Below, in pieces: positions 16,094-23,069 of a stretch of 26,545 nucleotides of DNA. Under the pieces are notes generated by a model. It searched no databases, was not told the DNA's origin, and saw nothing but the letters and a program-made list of their open reading frames with translations. Within the stretch, counting starts at the first letter, position 1; each line of letters starts with the position of its first letter. The stretch spans positions 1-26,545 of the forward strand of contig CAKMOD010000022.1 in the NCBI GenBank assembly GCA_927910885.1. Reading direction: 5' to 3'. This DNA comes from an uncultured Prevotella sp. Lineage in GTDB: Bacteria > Bacteroidota > Bacteroidia > Bacteroidales > Bacteroidaceae. The position numbers and the translations under genes are program-made.

Positions 16094-16121
16094 AACCAAC
16101 AAACCAACCAGCCCATAAACC

Positions 16122-16188
16122 AGCCCCACCCCCGACCCCTCCCCCATAGGGAGGGGCGTGAAATGCGGGATACCCCTTGTGGTTAGTT
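16122..16188 (+). repeat. Gene-end GC-rich hairpin repeat, copy 2
   Basis: Nearly the same block as 7951-8013: hairpin CCCCTCCC (16136-16143)/GGGAGGGG (16149-16156), GTGAAATGCGGGATACCCCT, then GGTTAG. It begins about 29 bases after the stop of the GH31 C-terminal frame. Confidence 0.65.
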
Positions 16189-16343
16189 AACAGGTGAACG
16201 AGTAGATGAGTTATTTGTGTAATTACAAGTATCTTGTCTACTCGTAACGTTATTTAGTTGGTCTGCTCTTAATGTTATTTAGGGGTCTTCAGGATTTTGG
16301 AGTGATAAGGTTTGCCACTTGTTTTTAGAGTTTGCAGCAATGT

Positions 16344-16580
16344 CACACGGAGGCACGGAGAGGACGGAGGATTATTAAAACAAAGCAATGGAAGTAACGG
16401 AGGCACCGTCGGTGCATAGAGCGACGGAGCTTGTTTGCCAATTCTATTAGCAATTTATATACAAAGCGTTTATCCCCAAATAGTTATCAAGAATCTGTAC
16501 GCTACACCTTCGTCGCTCTTTGTGCCGTCGGCACCTCCGTGACATTGCGTTTACCTCCGTTCCCTCAGTGACTCCGTGTG
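16344..16580 (-). repeat. 237-bp palindromic dispersed repeat, copy 2 (reverse)
   Basis: Termini CACACGGAGG and CTCCGTGTG, with inner GGTGCATAGAGCGACGGAG against CGTCGCTCTTTGTGCCGTCG. In reverse orientation it aligns with the copies at 2501 and 21183 and has the same 237-bp length. Its outer flank (16581-16628) also resembles the left flank of copy 3 (GAAATATGGA.TGAT), so the full unit may be about 290 bp. Confidence 0.7.
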
Positions 16581-16628
16581 CCTATTATATAAGAGTTTTA
16601 GTCTATCACTCCATATTTCGGAAGAACC

Positions 16629-16663
16629 ACTTTTCTAAGCAAATCCTTATCCCGAACTGGCGT
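16629..16663 (+). mobile_element. 35-bp relic of an IS982-family right end
   Basis: From ACTTTTCTAAGC to GAACTGGCGT, identical at 34 of 35 positions to the right end of the complete IS982 copy (21095-21129) and in the same orientation. The rest of the element is missing. It marks the left edge of the segment with the TonB-dependent receptor gene. Confidence 0.75.
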
Positions 16664-16693
16664 AACAACTACGAAAGACATCAAGCATACCAC

Positions 16694-16716
16694 CCCCTCT
16701 CCCCTTTGGAGAGGGG
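16694..16716. terminator. GC-rich hairpin of a different family
   Basis: CCCCTCTCC (16694-16702) and GGAGAGGGG (16708-16716) form a perfect nine-bp stem with a five-base loop. It is followed by CAGAGGGGTGAGGCTTTTT, a known style of intergenic repeat in Bacteroidota. It could end transcripts from the left. Confidence 0.45.
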
Positions 16717-16750
16717 CAGAGGGGTGAGGCTTTTTCCCTACTTCTAGGTA

Positions 16751-16782
16751 TTGCACTATTCCTTAGAACATCCTACCTTTGC
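16751..16782 (+). promoter_or_regulatory. Promoter of the TonB-dependent receptor gene
   Basis: TTG at 16751-16753 and TACCTTTGC at 16774-16782 are 23 bases apart. The transcript would start near 16788, leaving a leader of about 110 bases. Confidence 0.6.
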
Positions 16783-16821
16783 ATTAACAAATCAAAGGTG
16801 AGCTCTAGAATCATTGATAAG

Positions 16822-16853
16822 GTCACAAAAAGCCCTATGGGGCGTGCTGTGAC
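16822..16853 (+). promoter_or_regulatory. Stem-loop in the leader of the TonB-dependent receptor mRNA
   Basis: GTCACA (16822-16827) pairs with TGTGAC (16848-16853). Inside it GCCC (16832-16835) pairs with GGGC (16840-16843) around a TATG loop. It lies 45 bases before the start codon. No B12-box-like sequence is present, so a cobalamin riboswitch is not supported; the element may still be a regulatory leader. Confidence 0.4.
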
Positions 16854-16898
16854 TATATCGAAGATTTACAGAACATACCTGAATTTAAAAAAAATTAA

Positions 16899-19409
16899 AT
16901 GATAAAGAAAAGAACCGTAAAACAGATTTTATGTAAATCGGCGTTTGTTTTCGCCGCTACGTTCGTTCTTTCGCTGCCCACTTACGCAAGGCACGAGAAC
17001 GAAGTGAAAGTTAATACCGAAGCCAACATTAAGGGACGCGTTGTGGATAGTAAAACACAACATCCTCTTTCGCACGCGAGCGTGCTGGTTTTGGGTACAG
17101 TTATCACTACCACCACCGATGCCGATGGCCATTTTATGCTGCGAAATCTGCCTGTGGGAAAGGTGATTGTGGAAGTGCGCTTGGCTGGTTATAGGGCTTA
17201 CAAACACGAGGTGACAACGCAAAAAAATAATACCCATGAGCTGAATGTGATGCTCAAACCCGACGAAATTGCGCTCGACGAGGTTGTTGTGTCGGCCAAT
17301 CGTAGTCAAACACTTAGACGTGAGTCGCCTGTGGTTGTGAATGTTCTGGACACGAAGTTGCTCGAGTCTACCCATTCTACAACCTTGGCGCAGGGTTTAA
17401 ACTTCCAACCGGGCGTGCGAACCGAAGATAATTGCACCAATTGCGGATTCTCGCAGGTGCGCATCAATGGGCTTGATGGTCATTATTCGCAAATATTAAT
17501 CGACTCGCGACCCGTTTTCACGGCCCTTCAAGGTGTTTATGGACTCGAACAGATACCCTCTAACATGGTGCAACGTGTTGAAATTGTTCGCGGTGGTGGC
17601 TCGGCGCTCTTCGGAGCTTCGGCCATTGGTGGCACCATCAACATCATTACCAAAGAACCTAGCGAAAATTCGGCCGATGTGGCGCACACCATCACAGGCG
17701 CAACAAATGGCTCTACTGCTTTCGACAACAACACCACGGGCAACCTATCGGTTGTTACAACCAATAATAGAGCTGGGTTTTATCTCTATGGACAAAGCCG
17801 ACACCGCGCTGCTTACGACCGCGATGGCGATGGTTACACCGACCTTCCCACGCTAGATAATAAAACTGTGGGGCTTAGTTCTTTCTTCCGACTCACCGAT
17901 TACTCCAAAATAACCCTTAAATACCACGGCTTGAAGGAGTATAGACGTGGCGGAAACAAACTTTACTTGCCTGCTCACGAGGCCAATATTGCCGAACAAA
18001 TCGAACATACCATCAACGGCGGAAGTTTGGGCTACGACCTCTTTAGCCTTAATGGTAAGGGACATTTCAGTGCTTATGCCTCGTTTCAAAACGTTGACCG
18101 TAAGAGTTATTACGGCGGACTGGGCGAACTGGCCACCGCTGCCGATGGACTTAAGGCCTTGAACGAAGCCTATAAACTGGGACTTAACCTCGATATGAGC
18201 GAAGACGATGCCGCCACGCTGCCCGCCAACCAACAACAAACGCTGGCTGATGCGCAAGCCTACGACAAAGCACAACGAGCCTATAACCTTACGTATAACA
18301 TCAATTACATAGCTGGTGCGCAATATGTGCACAATTTCGACCGTCTGTGGTTCATGCCTTCGAGTCTTGTTGTGGGGGCCGAATATAGCTACGACCGCAT
18401 TAAAGACCACTCGCTGGGCTACAACAGCCTGATGGAACAGCGCGTGAATATTGGTAGCTTCTTTGCTCAAAACGAATGGAAAAACAACCATTGGGGCTTG
18501 CTTCTGGGCGGACGACTAGACAAACACAACCTTATCTCGCATCTTATCTTTAGTCCGCGCGTTAATCTGCGCTACAATCCCACGCCCAACACCAATTTCC
18601 GACTTACTTACGCTGGCGGATTTAGAGCCCCACAGGCTTTTGATGAAGACCTTCATACGCGTATTGCTGATGGCGACCGTGTGAAAATTGCGTTGGCTAA
18701 GGATTTGAAAGAGGAACGTTCGCACAGCTTTAGTGCATCGGCCGACCTCTATAAAAGTTTTGGAACAGTACAAACCAACGTTCTTATTGAGGGCTTTTAC
18801 ACACGCCTTAACAACATGTTTGCTACACGCAAACTGGCTGATGATGTGATTATTGATGGCGCACGTGTTGAAGAACGCTTCAATTCTAACGGTGCAACGG
18901 TGTATGGAATTAACCTTGAGGGCAAGGCTTCGCTCTCGTCTTGGGCGCAATTGCAAGCTGGTTTTACTTGGCAAAGCAGCCGTTTTCGCACGCCCGAAGA
19001 ATGGGACGACGATGCTGCTCCCGAGTTTAAAACCACTAAACGTCTGCTGCGAACGCCCAACACCTACGGATATTTCACCCTCACTGTGCATCCCACCATC
19101 GATTTTGCCCTATCGTTATCGGGCGTTTACACGGGTAGAATGTATGTTGGCCACCCCAAAGGGGGGAGCGAGCGTACCAACGACTTTGCTATCATTGAGC
19201 ACACTCCCGCGTTTCTCACGCTTAACCTGAAGCTTGCCTATAATTTCTACATAACTAAGCAGGTGAAATTGGAGGCTAGTGCGGGGGTGCAAAACATGCT
19301 CGATGCTTACCAAAAGGATTTGGATAAAGGGGCTTCGCGTGCCTCCGACTATGTTTACGGACCTACTCAACCCCGCAGTTTGTTTCTTGGGGTGAAGTTT
19401 TCGTACTAG
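16899..19409 (+). CDS. TonB-dependent outer-membrane receptor
   Basis: 836 residues: signal peptide (cut near Ala30, LPTYA-R), carboxypeptidase-regulatory-like domain (about 43-120, GRVVDSKTQHPLSHASVLV), TonB box DEVVVSA (127-133), plug domain (about 137-255, VEIVRGGGSALFGASAIGGT), then a 22-strand-type barrel ending in the aromatic C-terminal GVKFSY. It imports a scarce ligand across the outer membrane using TonB/ExbBD energy. The plug carries NCTNCGFSQVRINGLDG with Cys179 and Cys182, seen in a Bacteroidota receptor group whose ligand (haem, corrinoid or metal) I cannot assign. No SusD partner follows, so it is not a glycan SusC. Word usage (TCG, CTG, GCGCTC-rich) looks unlike the neighbouring genes by eye, and it lies between IS982 ends, suggesting transfer. 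Confidence 0.9.
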   Translation: MIKKRTVKQILCKSAFVFAATFVLSLPTYARHENEVKVNTEANIKGRVVDSKTQHPLSHASVLVLGTVITTTTDADGHFMLRNLPVGKVIVEVRLAGYRAYKHEVTTQKNNTHELNVMLKPDEIALDEVVVSANRSQTLRRESPVVVNVLDTKLLESTHSTTLAQGLNFQPGVRTEDNCTNCGFSQVRINGLDGHYSQILIDSRPVFTALQGVYGLEQIPSNMVQRVEIVRGGGSALFGASAIGGTINIITKEPSENSADVAHTITGATNGSTAFDNNTTGNLSVVTTNNRAGFYLYGQSRHRAAYDRDGDGYTDLPTLDNKTVGLSSFFRLTDYSKITLKYHGLKEYRRGGNKLYLPAHEANIAEQIEHTINGGSLGYDLFSLNGKGHFSAYASFQNVDRKSYYGGLGELATAADGLKALNEAYKLGLNLDMSEDDAATLPANQQQTLADAQAYDKAQRAYNLTYNINYIAGAQYVHNFDRLWFMPSSLVVGAEYSYDRIKDHSLGYNSLMEQRVNIGSFFAQNEWKNNHWGLLLGGRLDKHNLISHLIFSPRVNLRYNPTPNTNFRLTYAGGFRAPQAFDEDLHTRIADGDRVKIALAKDLKEERSHSFSASADLYKSFGTVQTNVLIEGFYTRLNNMFATRKLADDVIIDGARVEERFNSNGATVYGINLEGKASLSSWAQLQAGFTWQSSRFRTPEEWDDDAAPEFKTTKRLLRTPNTYGYFTLTVHPTIDFALSLSGVYTGRMYVGHPKGGSERTNDFAIIEHTPAFLTLNLKLAYNFYITKQVKLEASAGVQNMLDAYQKDLDKGASRASDYVYGPTQPRSLFLGVKFSY

Positions 19410-20081
19410 GTATTATGTCTTTTTTACCCAAAAACAGTGGGTATAGTTGTTTTGATTTTGTGTATTGCTGGACACATTGCCGATGTTGTTATTGAAAATG
19501 TGGTGCACTACGCTCAAACAATATCATAGGCAAGATGCCGACAAGCCAACAAAAGATGAACTGGATGAAATGTAAGCAACATCAATTGTGTGATTAGTGG
19601 TCTTACAATTGATTTGGGTTTAAAAAGCTGGGTGTAATGATTGAAAGCTACGGTAAATAGACTTTACAAAACGCATTTCAGTACTACACCACTTCTAGAA
19701 AGGCAAAAACGCCTGTAGGCGATGCCCCAAAATAGGCTTTTAATGCCCCAAACGAGACCAAAATGGTGTAAGTGCTTGTGCATAAGCACGCTAACACAAA
19801 AATGAATATTGCATAAAGGCAGGAGCTTAAATCATAACTTTTGCGCTGCTTTTTGAGTTTTTAGTGAGAAAAAGGTGCTAATTCTATGCTTATTGCGCCT
19901 TTTTCCCACTTTTTTTTGTGGTTCACGTCAGTTGTTTTTGCATAAATTGGGTCGCGCCCTTTGCTCACACATCTTGCGTTTTGCTGCATTTAGCCTTGCG
20001 TTTAGCACGAGTTAGCAGTGCGTTTTGCTGCAAAATGCAGTGTATTTTGCACCATTTTGCAAAGTGTTGAGACCAAGTGGT
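19410..20081. other. Gene-poor tail of the IS982-bounded segment
   Basis: About 670 bp without a firm gene. A 30-codon frame at 19483-19575 (start MLLLKMWCTTLKQY, end KPTKDELDEM) is the best candidate but has no promoter or clear relative. From 19690 on the DNA is full of short related words (GATGCCCC, AATGCCCC, GCGTTTTGCTGCA at two places within about 19975-20035, TTTTGCA), resembling the ACGCCCTTTT repeats in style but not in order. Confidence 0.5.
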
Positions 20082-21129
20082 ACGCCAGTTCGGGATAAGA
20101 AAGTTCTCTAAAAAGTTGGTAATCTCGCTATTATTTTGTAACTTTATAGTTGAAAATCAATCACTTACAAAACATATATAGCGATGATTACCACAGACAA
20201 AGTTACAGAAATATTTTGTATATTGGATGAGTTCTGCAAGAATTTAGATGCCGAGTTAACTAAAAACCTACACATTGCCCCCATAGACGAGGGATATAAG
20301 CGCATGCGAAACCGTAAAGGGCAGATGTCCAAGAGCGAAATCATGACCATCCTGTTGTGCTATCATTTTGGCTCTTTCCGCAACTTCAAGCACTATTACC
20401 TCTTCTTCATCAAGGAGCATCTGGCAAGCTACTTCCCTAAGGCCGTGTCCTACACGCGTTTCGTGGAACTCATGCCTCGCGTGTTCTTCGAACTGATGGC
20501 CTTCATGCGCATCCAAGGTTTTGGAAAGTGCACGGGCATTAGTTTCGTGGACAGCACGATGATTCCCGTATGCCACAATATGAGAAGGAATTTCAACAAG
20601 GTGTTTGATGGATTTGCTAAGAACGGAAAAGGAACAATGGGGTGGTGTCATGGCTTCAAGCTTCATCTGCTGTGCTACGAGATGGGCGATGTACTCACGT
20701 TCTGCCTAACTCCCGCAAACGTGGACGACAGGGACCCTAGGGTGTGGCAGGTCTTCACCAAGGTGCTCTACGGCAAAGTATTTGCCGATAAGGGCTACAT
20801 CAAGCAAGAGTTCTTTGAGAACCTCTTCAACCAAGGCATCCATCTCGTTCACGGGCTCAAATCAAACATGAAAAACAAGCTTATGCCCTTGTGGGACAAG
20901 ATGATGCTGCGCAAGCGATATATAATAGAATGCATCAACGAACTGCTCAAGAACAAGGCCAACCTTGTCCATTCACGCCATCGCTCCGTACATAACTTTC
21001 TCATGAATCTCTGTGCGGCATTGGCTGCATATTGTTTCTTCGAGAATAAGCCCGAGGCACTTCCCGTGCGCATTGAAAAGACTAGGCAATTGGAACTTTT
21101 CTAAGCAAATCCTTATTCCGAACTGGCGT
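20082..21129 (+). mobile_element. Complete IS982-family insertion sequence
   Basis: About 1048 bp with inverted ends ACGCCAGTTCGGGATAAG on the left and, in reverse complement, ACGCCAGTTCGGAATAAG on the right (17 of 18 match). Flanks AAGTGGT (20075-20081) and AAATGGT (21130-21136) match at six of seven positions, consistent with an aged target duplication. It carries one transposase gene. Confidence 0.85.
20184..21104 (+). CDS. IS982-family DDE transposase
   Basis: 306 residues, the usual length for the family. The N-terminal half has the helix-rich segment KGQMSKSEIMTILLCYHFGS. The catalytic core shows FVDSTMIPVC (Asp), GFKLHLLCY, then FADKGYIKQ (Asp) and the late Glu region LRKRYIIECIN. The frame is uninterrupted, so the copy may be active. 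It starts about 100 bases inside the left terminal repeat and ends 25 bases before the right end. Similar elements (IS1187-type) are known from Bacteroides and Prevotella. Confidence 0.92.
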   Translation: MITTDKVTEIFCILDEFCKNLDAELTKNLHIAPIDEGYKRMRNRKGQMSKSEIMTILLCYHFGSFRNFKHYYLFFIKEHLASYFPKAVSYTRFVELMPRVFFELMAFMRIQGFGKCTGISFVDSTMIPVCHNMRRNFNKVFDGFAKNGKGTMGWCHGFKLHLLCYEMGDVLTFCLTPANVDDRDPRVWQVFTKVLYGKVFADKGYIKQEFFENLFNQGIHLVHGLKSNMKNKLMPLWDKMMLRKRYIIECINELLKNKANLVHSRHRSVHNFLMNLCAALAAYCFFENKPEALPVRIEKTRQLELF

Positions 21130-21182
21130 AAATGGTACTTATGAAATATGGATTGATGAGGTAAGGTGCATACATAATAAGG

Positions 21183-21419
21183 CACACAGAGCCACGGAGA
21201 GGACGGAGCTAAGTGCAATGTCAGGGAGGTGTCAGTGGCACAATGAGCGACGTAGATGAAGCGTACAGATTCCTGATAAGTTTTGGGGTAAATGCTTTGG
21301 GCATAAAATCTCTAATAAAACTGGCAAATAACCTCCGTTACTCCACGCACCGACGGTGCCTCTGTGACTTCCATTTCCTTGTATGCAATAAGCCTCTGTA
21401 CACTCCTTTTCTCTGTGTG
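21183..21419 (+). repeat. 237-bp palindromic dispersed repeat, copy 3
   Basis: Begins CACACAGAGCC and ends CTCTGTGTG, the same 237 bp as the other copies and with the same inner order (GTGTCAGTGGCAC, GATTCCTGATAAG, ACCTCCGTTACTCC, GCACCGACGGTGCC). It lies 53 bases after the IS982 end; the stretch between resembles the outer flank of copy 2. No gene in 21130-21502 except this repeat. Confidence 0.75.
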
Positions 21420-21502
21420 ATATTCCGTCAGAGTTCAAAATTTAGGCGGACAGCCTTATGATTCCAAGTTTCAGAAGACCCAACAAAATGAGTAATTAAG
21501 CA

Positions 21503-21871
21503 ATGAAGACCTATGATTTCCATTATTCTGTTCACGAGGTGGACGGAAAACTATTTAAGTTGATTGAATGCTCTACATGGCCTCGCCTGAATGTTCAGGT
21601 GATTGATACCACGCCTGACCGCTTTGAAGACGATTTAAATGTGATTAAAAGCCGTGCTCTTTGTGGTTATTCTCCCCATGATAAAACCTTTATTCTCAAG
21701 CATGCAGGTGGAGAAGGCAACGGTGAATTAAACCAAAGTAATGTCCATGAGATTCTCAACGGCATGAAGGAGATTATGAATGCTGCTGTGAAATGGTGGA
21801 TGAAAAATAAAAAAATAACAAATAACAAGCAGCCCCTCCCCCTTGCCCCTCCCCCAAGGGGAGGGGAGTAG
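21503..21871 (+). CDS. Small protein of unknown function, 3' end within a repeat
   Basis: 122 residues, no signal peptide. The N-terminal part has a strand-rich pattern (YDFHYSVHEVDGKLFKLIEC, WPRLNVQVIDT) and the middle an Asp/Glu-rich helix (TPDRFEDDLNVIKSRAL), ending with an amphipathic helix (VHEILNGMKEIMNAAVKWW). I recognise no family. The last 13 or so residues (KQPLPLAPPPRGGE) are translated from the GC-rich gene-end repeat, so the original C terminus was probably near residue 108 and the repeat has extended it. No consensus promoter is visible upstream. Confidence 0.6.
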   Translation: MKTYDFHYSVHEVDGKLFKLIECSTWPRLNVQVIDTTPDRFEDDLNVIKSRALCGYSPHDKTFILKHAGGEGNGELNQSNVHEILNGMKEIMNAAVKWWMKNKKITNNKQPLPLAPPPRGGE

Positions 21872-21893
21872 AATGCGCGATATCCCTGTGAGC
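21831..21893 (+). repeat. Gene-end GC-rich hairpin repeat, copy 3
   Basis: Same order as the other two copies: C-rich tracts, perfect nine-bp hairpin CCCCTCCCC (21846-21854)/GGGGAGGGG (21858-21866), then AGAATGCGCGATATCCCTGT. It overlaps the 3' end of the preceding frame, whose TAG lies inside it. Confidence 0.65.
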
Positions 21894-22039
21894 AGGAAAG
21901 AAAAGATGTTTGTTATAACCCCTAATCGGATATTAAAGAAGAATACAATGGAAACTGAGTAAAATTATTTATTGCTTTTAATAAAGATACAAAAAATAAA
22001 TGTACCTTTATGGCGAATAATTATTAAACCTTTATTGAC

Positions 22040-22405
22040 ATGAAAAAATCTTTTTTACTTTCATCCCTTGTAATGTGTACATTATTTTGTGGCTCCATTT
22101 TAGGGCTTTACTCTTGTTCTATTGCACCTACATTGTCTAAATTTCCGGTGTCAGACATTCGTTTAGGAGTCAATAAAGCAGATGTGAAAAAACAATGTGG
22201 TTTCCCATTTAGGTCTGATGTTTTTACAAAAAACCATAAGAGAATAGACGTTTTTTATTATAAGGAACCTGCTCGTGTCCAATGTGAAGGATTCATTATA
22301 ACAACGGCATTAACATTTGAAAATGATTCGTTAGTTTCTATTATACAGAGTGACAGACCAATATCTGGGCTTGAACTCTCTGTAGATTCTCTTCGAAGGA
22401 GATAA
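22040..22405 (+). CDS. Putative lipoprotein with a BamE/SmpA-like domain
   Basis: 121 residues. The start MKKSFLLSSLVMCTLFC and lipobox-like LYSC with Cys26 predict a lipoprotein. The mature part reads DIRLGVNKADVKKQCGFPF..., then strand-rich IDVFYYKE and TTALTFENDSLVSIIQSD, the pattern of the SmpA/OmlA (BamE) fold (a turn-Gly, helix, G-x-P, then strands), a domain used in outer-membrane assembly and elsewhere. This is a fold-level guess. A weak TACCTTTA box lies at 22003-22010. It appears to stand alone. Confidence 0.65.
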   Translation: MKKSFLLSSLVMCTLFCGSILGLYSCSIAPTLSKFPVSDIRLGVNKADVKKQCGFPFRSDVFTKNHKRIDVFYYKEPARVQCEGFIITTALTFENDSLVSIIQSDRPISGLELSVDSLRRR

Positions 22406-23069
22406 GAACATTTATAAGGACGGTGTGTCAAAATGTAAGTTCCATTTTGATAATCATACTGTTTGAAACAAATCTTTAAGAAAGACCATTTCTGTACTCG
22501 CTTTTGAGTATAGAAATGGTTTTGTGCCAATGGCAGCTGCTCGCCCCCAAACTCCTCGATGTTTTTTTAGTATAGCTGATTAGGCTACACCTACACGTGG
22601 GATTGCAGTTCTATGTTGAACTTGCGGGAAATATAAAATATTTGTAAACATAAAATAACGATATGTCAGACAAAGTCGCTATATTTGTAGTTCGGCACTT
22701 TAAAACAAACTTTCCTGTCACTACTGTCATAGGTTGTGGGTGTTTAACTTGTTGATTTACAAAGAACTATATGCAAATGTTAAAATGACAGCAAATGAAA
22801 ATAAAAGTAAGCTGCGAGAAATTTGTAATTGGGGGCAGACTTTATTAGCCTATTTCTTTGATGACCAAAGGTAATAGTGGTTAAATTAGTTTCTTGTACA
22901 TCTACCTTCTCATTGGGATTGTGATAAAGACACCATTGTAGAAGTTGATAAAGAAATGTCTGCTTAACCAGACAAGGTGCTGTATTGGATATAAATCTGT
23001 TGATTGGTGTGTACAGATTTTTCTGATGCATATGTATGAATGAATATATAACAGTAAATTGAAACAAAT
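22406..23069. other. Gene-poor leader region before mcrBC
   Basis: About 660 bp. A short inverted repeat TCAAAATG/CATTTTGA lies at about 22428-22451 in a context (GGTGTGTCAAAATG) resembling IS ends, and a strong 15-bp hairpin at 22486-22521. TATATTTG at 22679-22686 fits a -7 box. A 29-codon frame (22785-22874, MTANENKSKLREICNWGQTL) could be a truncated gene or a small leader peptide; support is weak. Nothing else is visible. Confidence 0.45.
22486..22525 (+). terminator. Strong hairpin with T-run
   Basis: ACCATTTCTGTACTC pairs with GAGTATAGAAATGGT (22486-22500 with 22507-22521; one G-T wobble), loop GCTTTT, followed by TTTTG. It fits a rho-independent terminator for transcripts from the lipoprotein side, or one end of a lost mobile element. 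Confidence 0.5.

Noticed and set aside
16520..16747. Plus-strand frame of 75 codons
   Set aside because: It runs through the 237-bp repeat, the IS982 relic and a GC-rich hairpin, so it is a chance frame.
16800..16898. Cobalamin riboswitch before the TonB-dependent receptor
   Set aside because: The leader is too short and has no B12-box sequence.
17853..18491. Minus-strand open frame of 212 codons
   Set aside because: Antisense shadow of the TonB-dependent receptor barrel; no recognisable protein features.
18516..19091. Minus-strand open frame of 191 codons
   Set aside because: Antisense shadow of the same receptor gene.
21213..21461. Plus-strand frame of 82 codons after IS982
   Set aside because: It is made of the 237-bp repeat; the other copies do not keep the frame.
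22780..23067. Minus-strand frame of 95 codons before mcrB
   Set aside because: Low-complexity, atypical composition, no promoter or recognisable domain.
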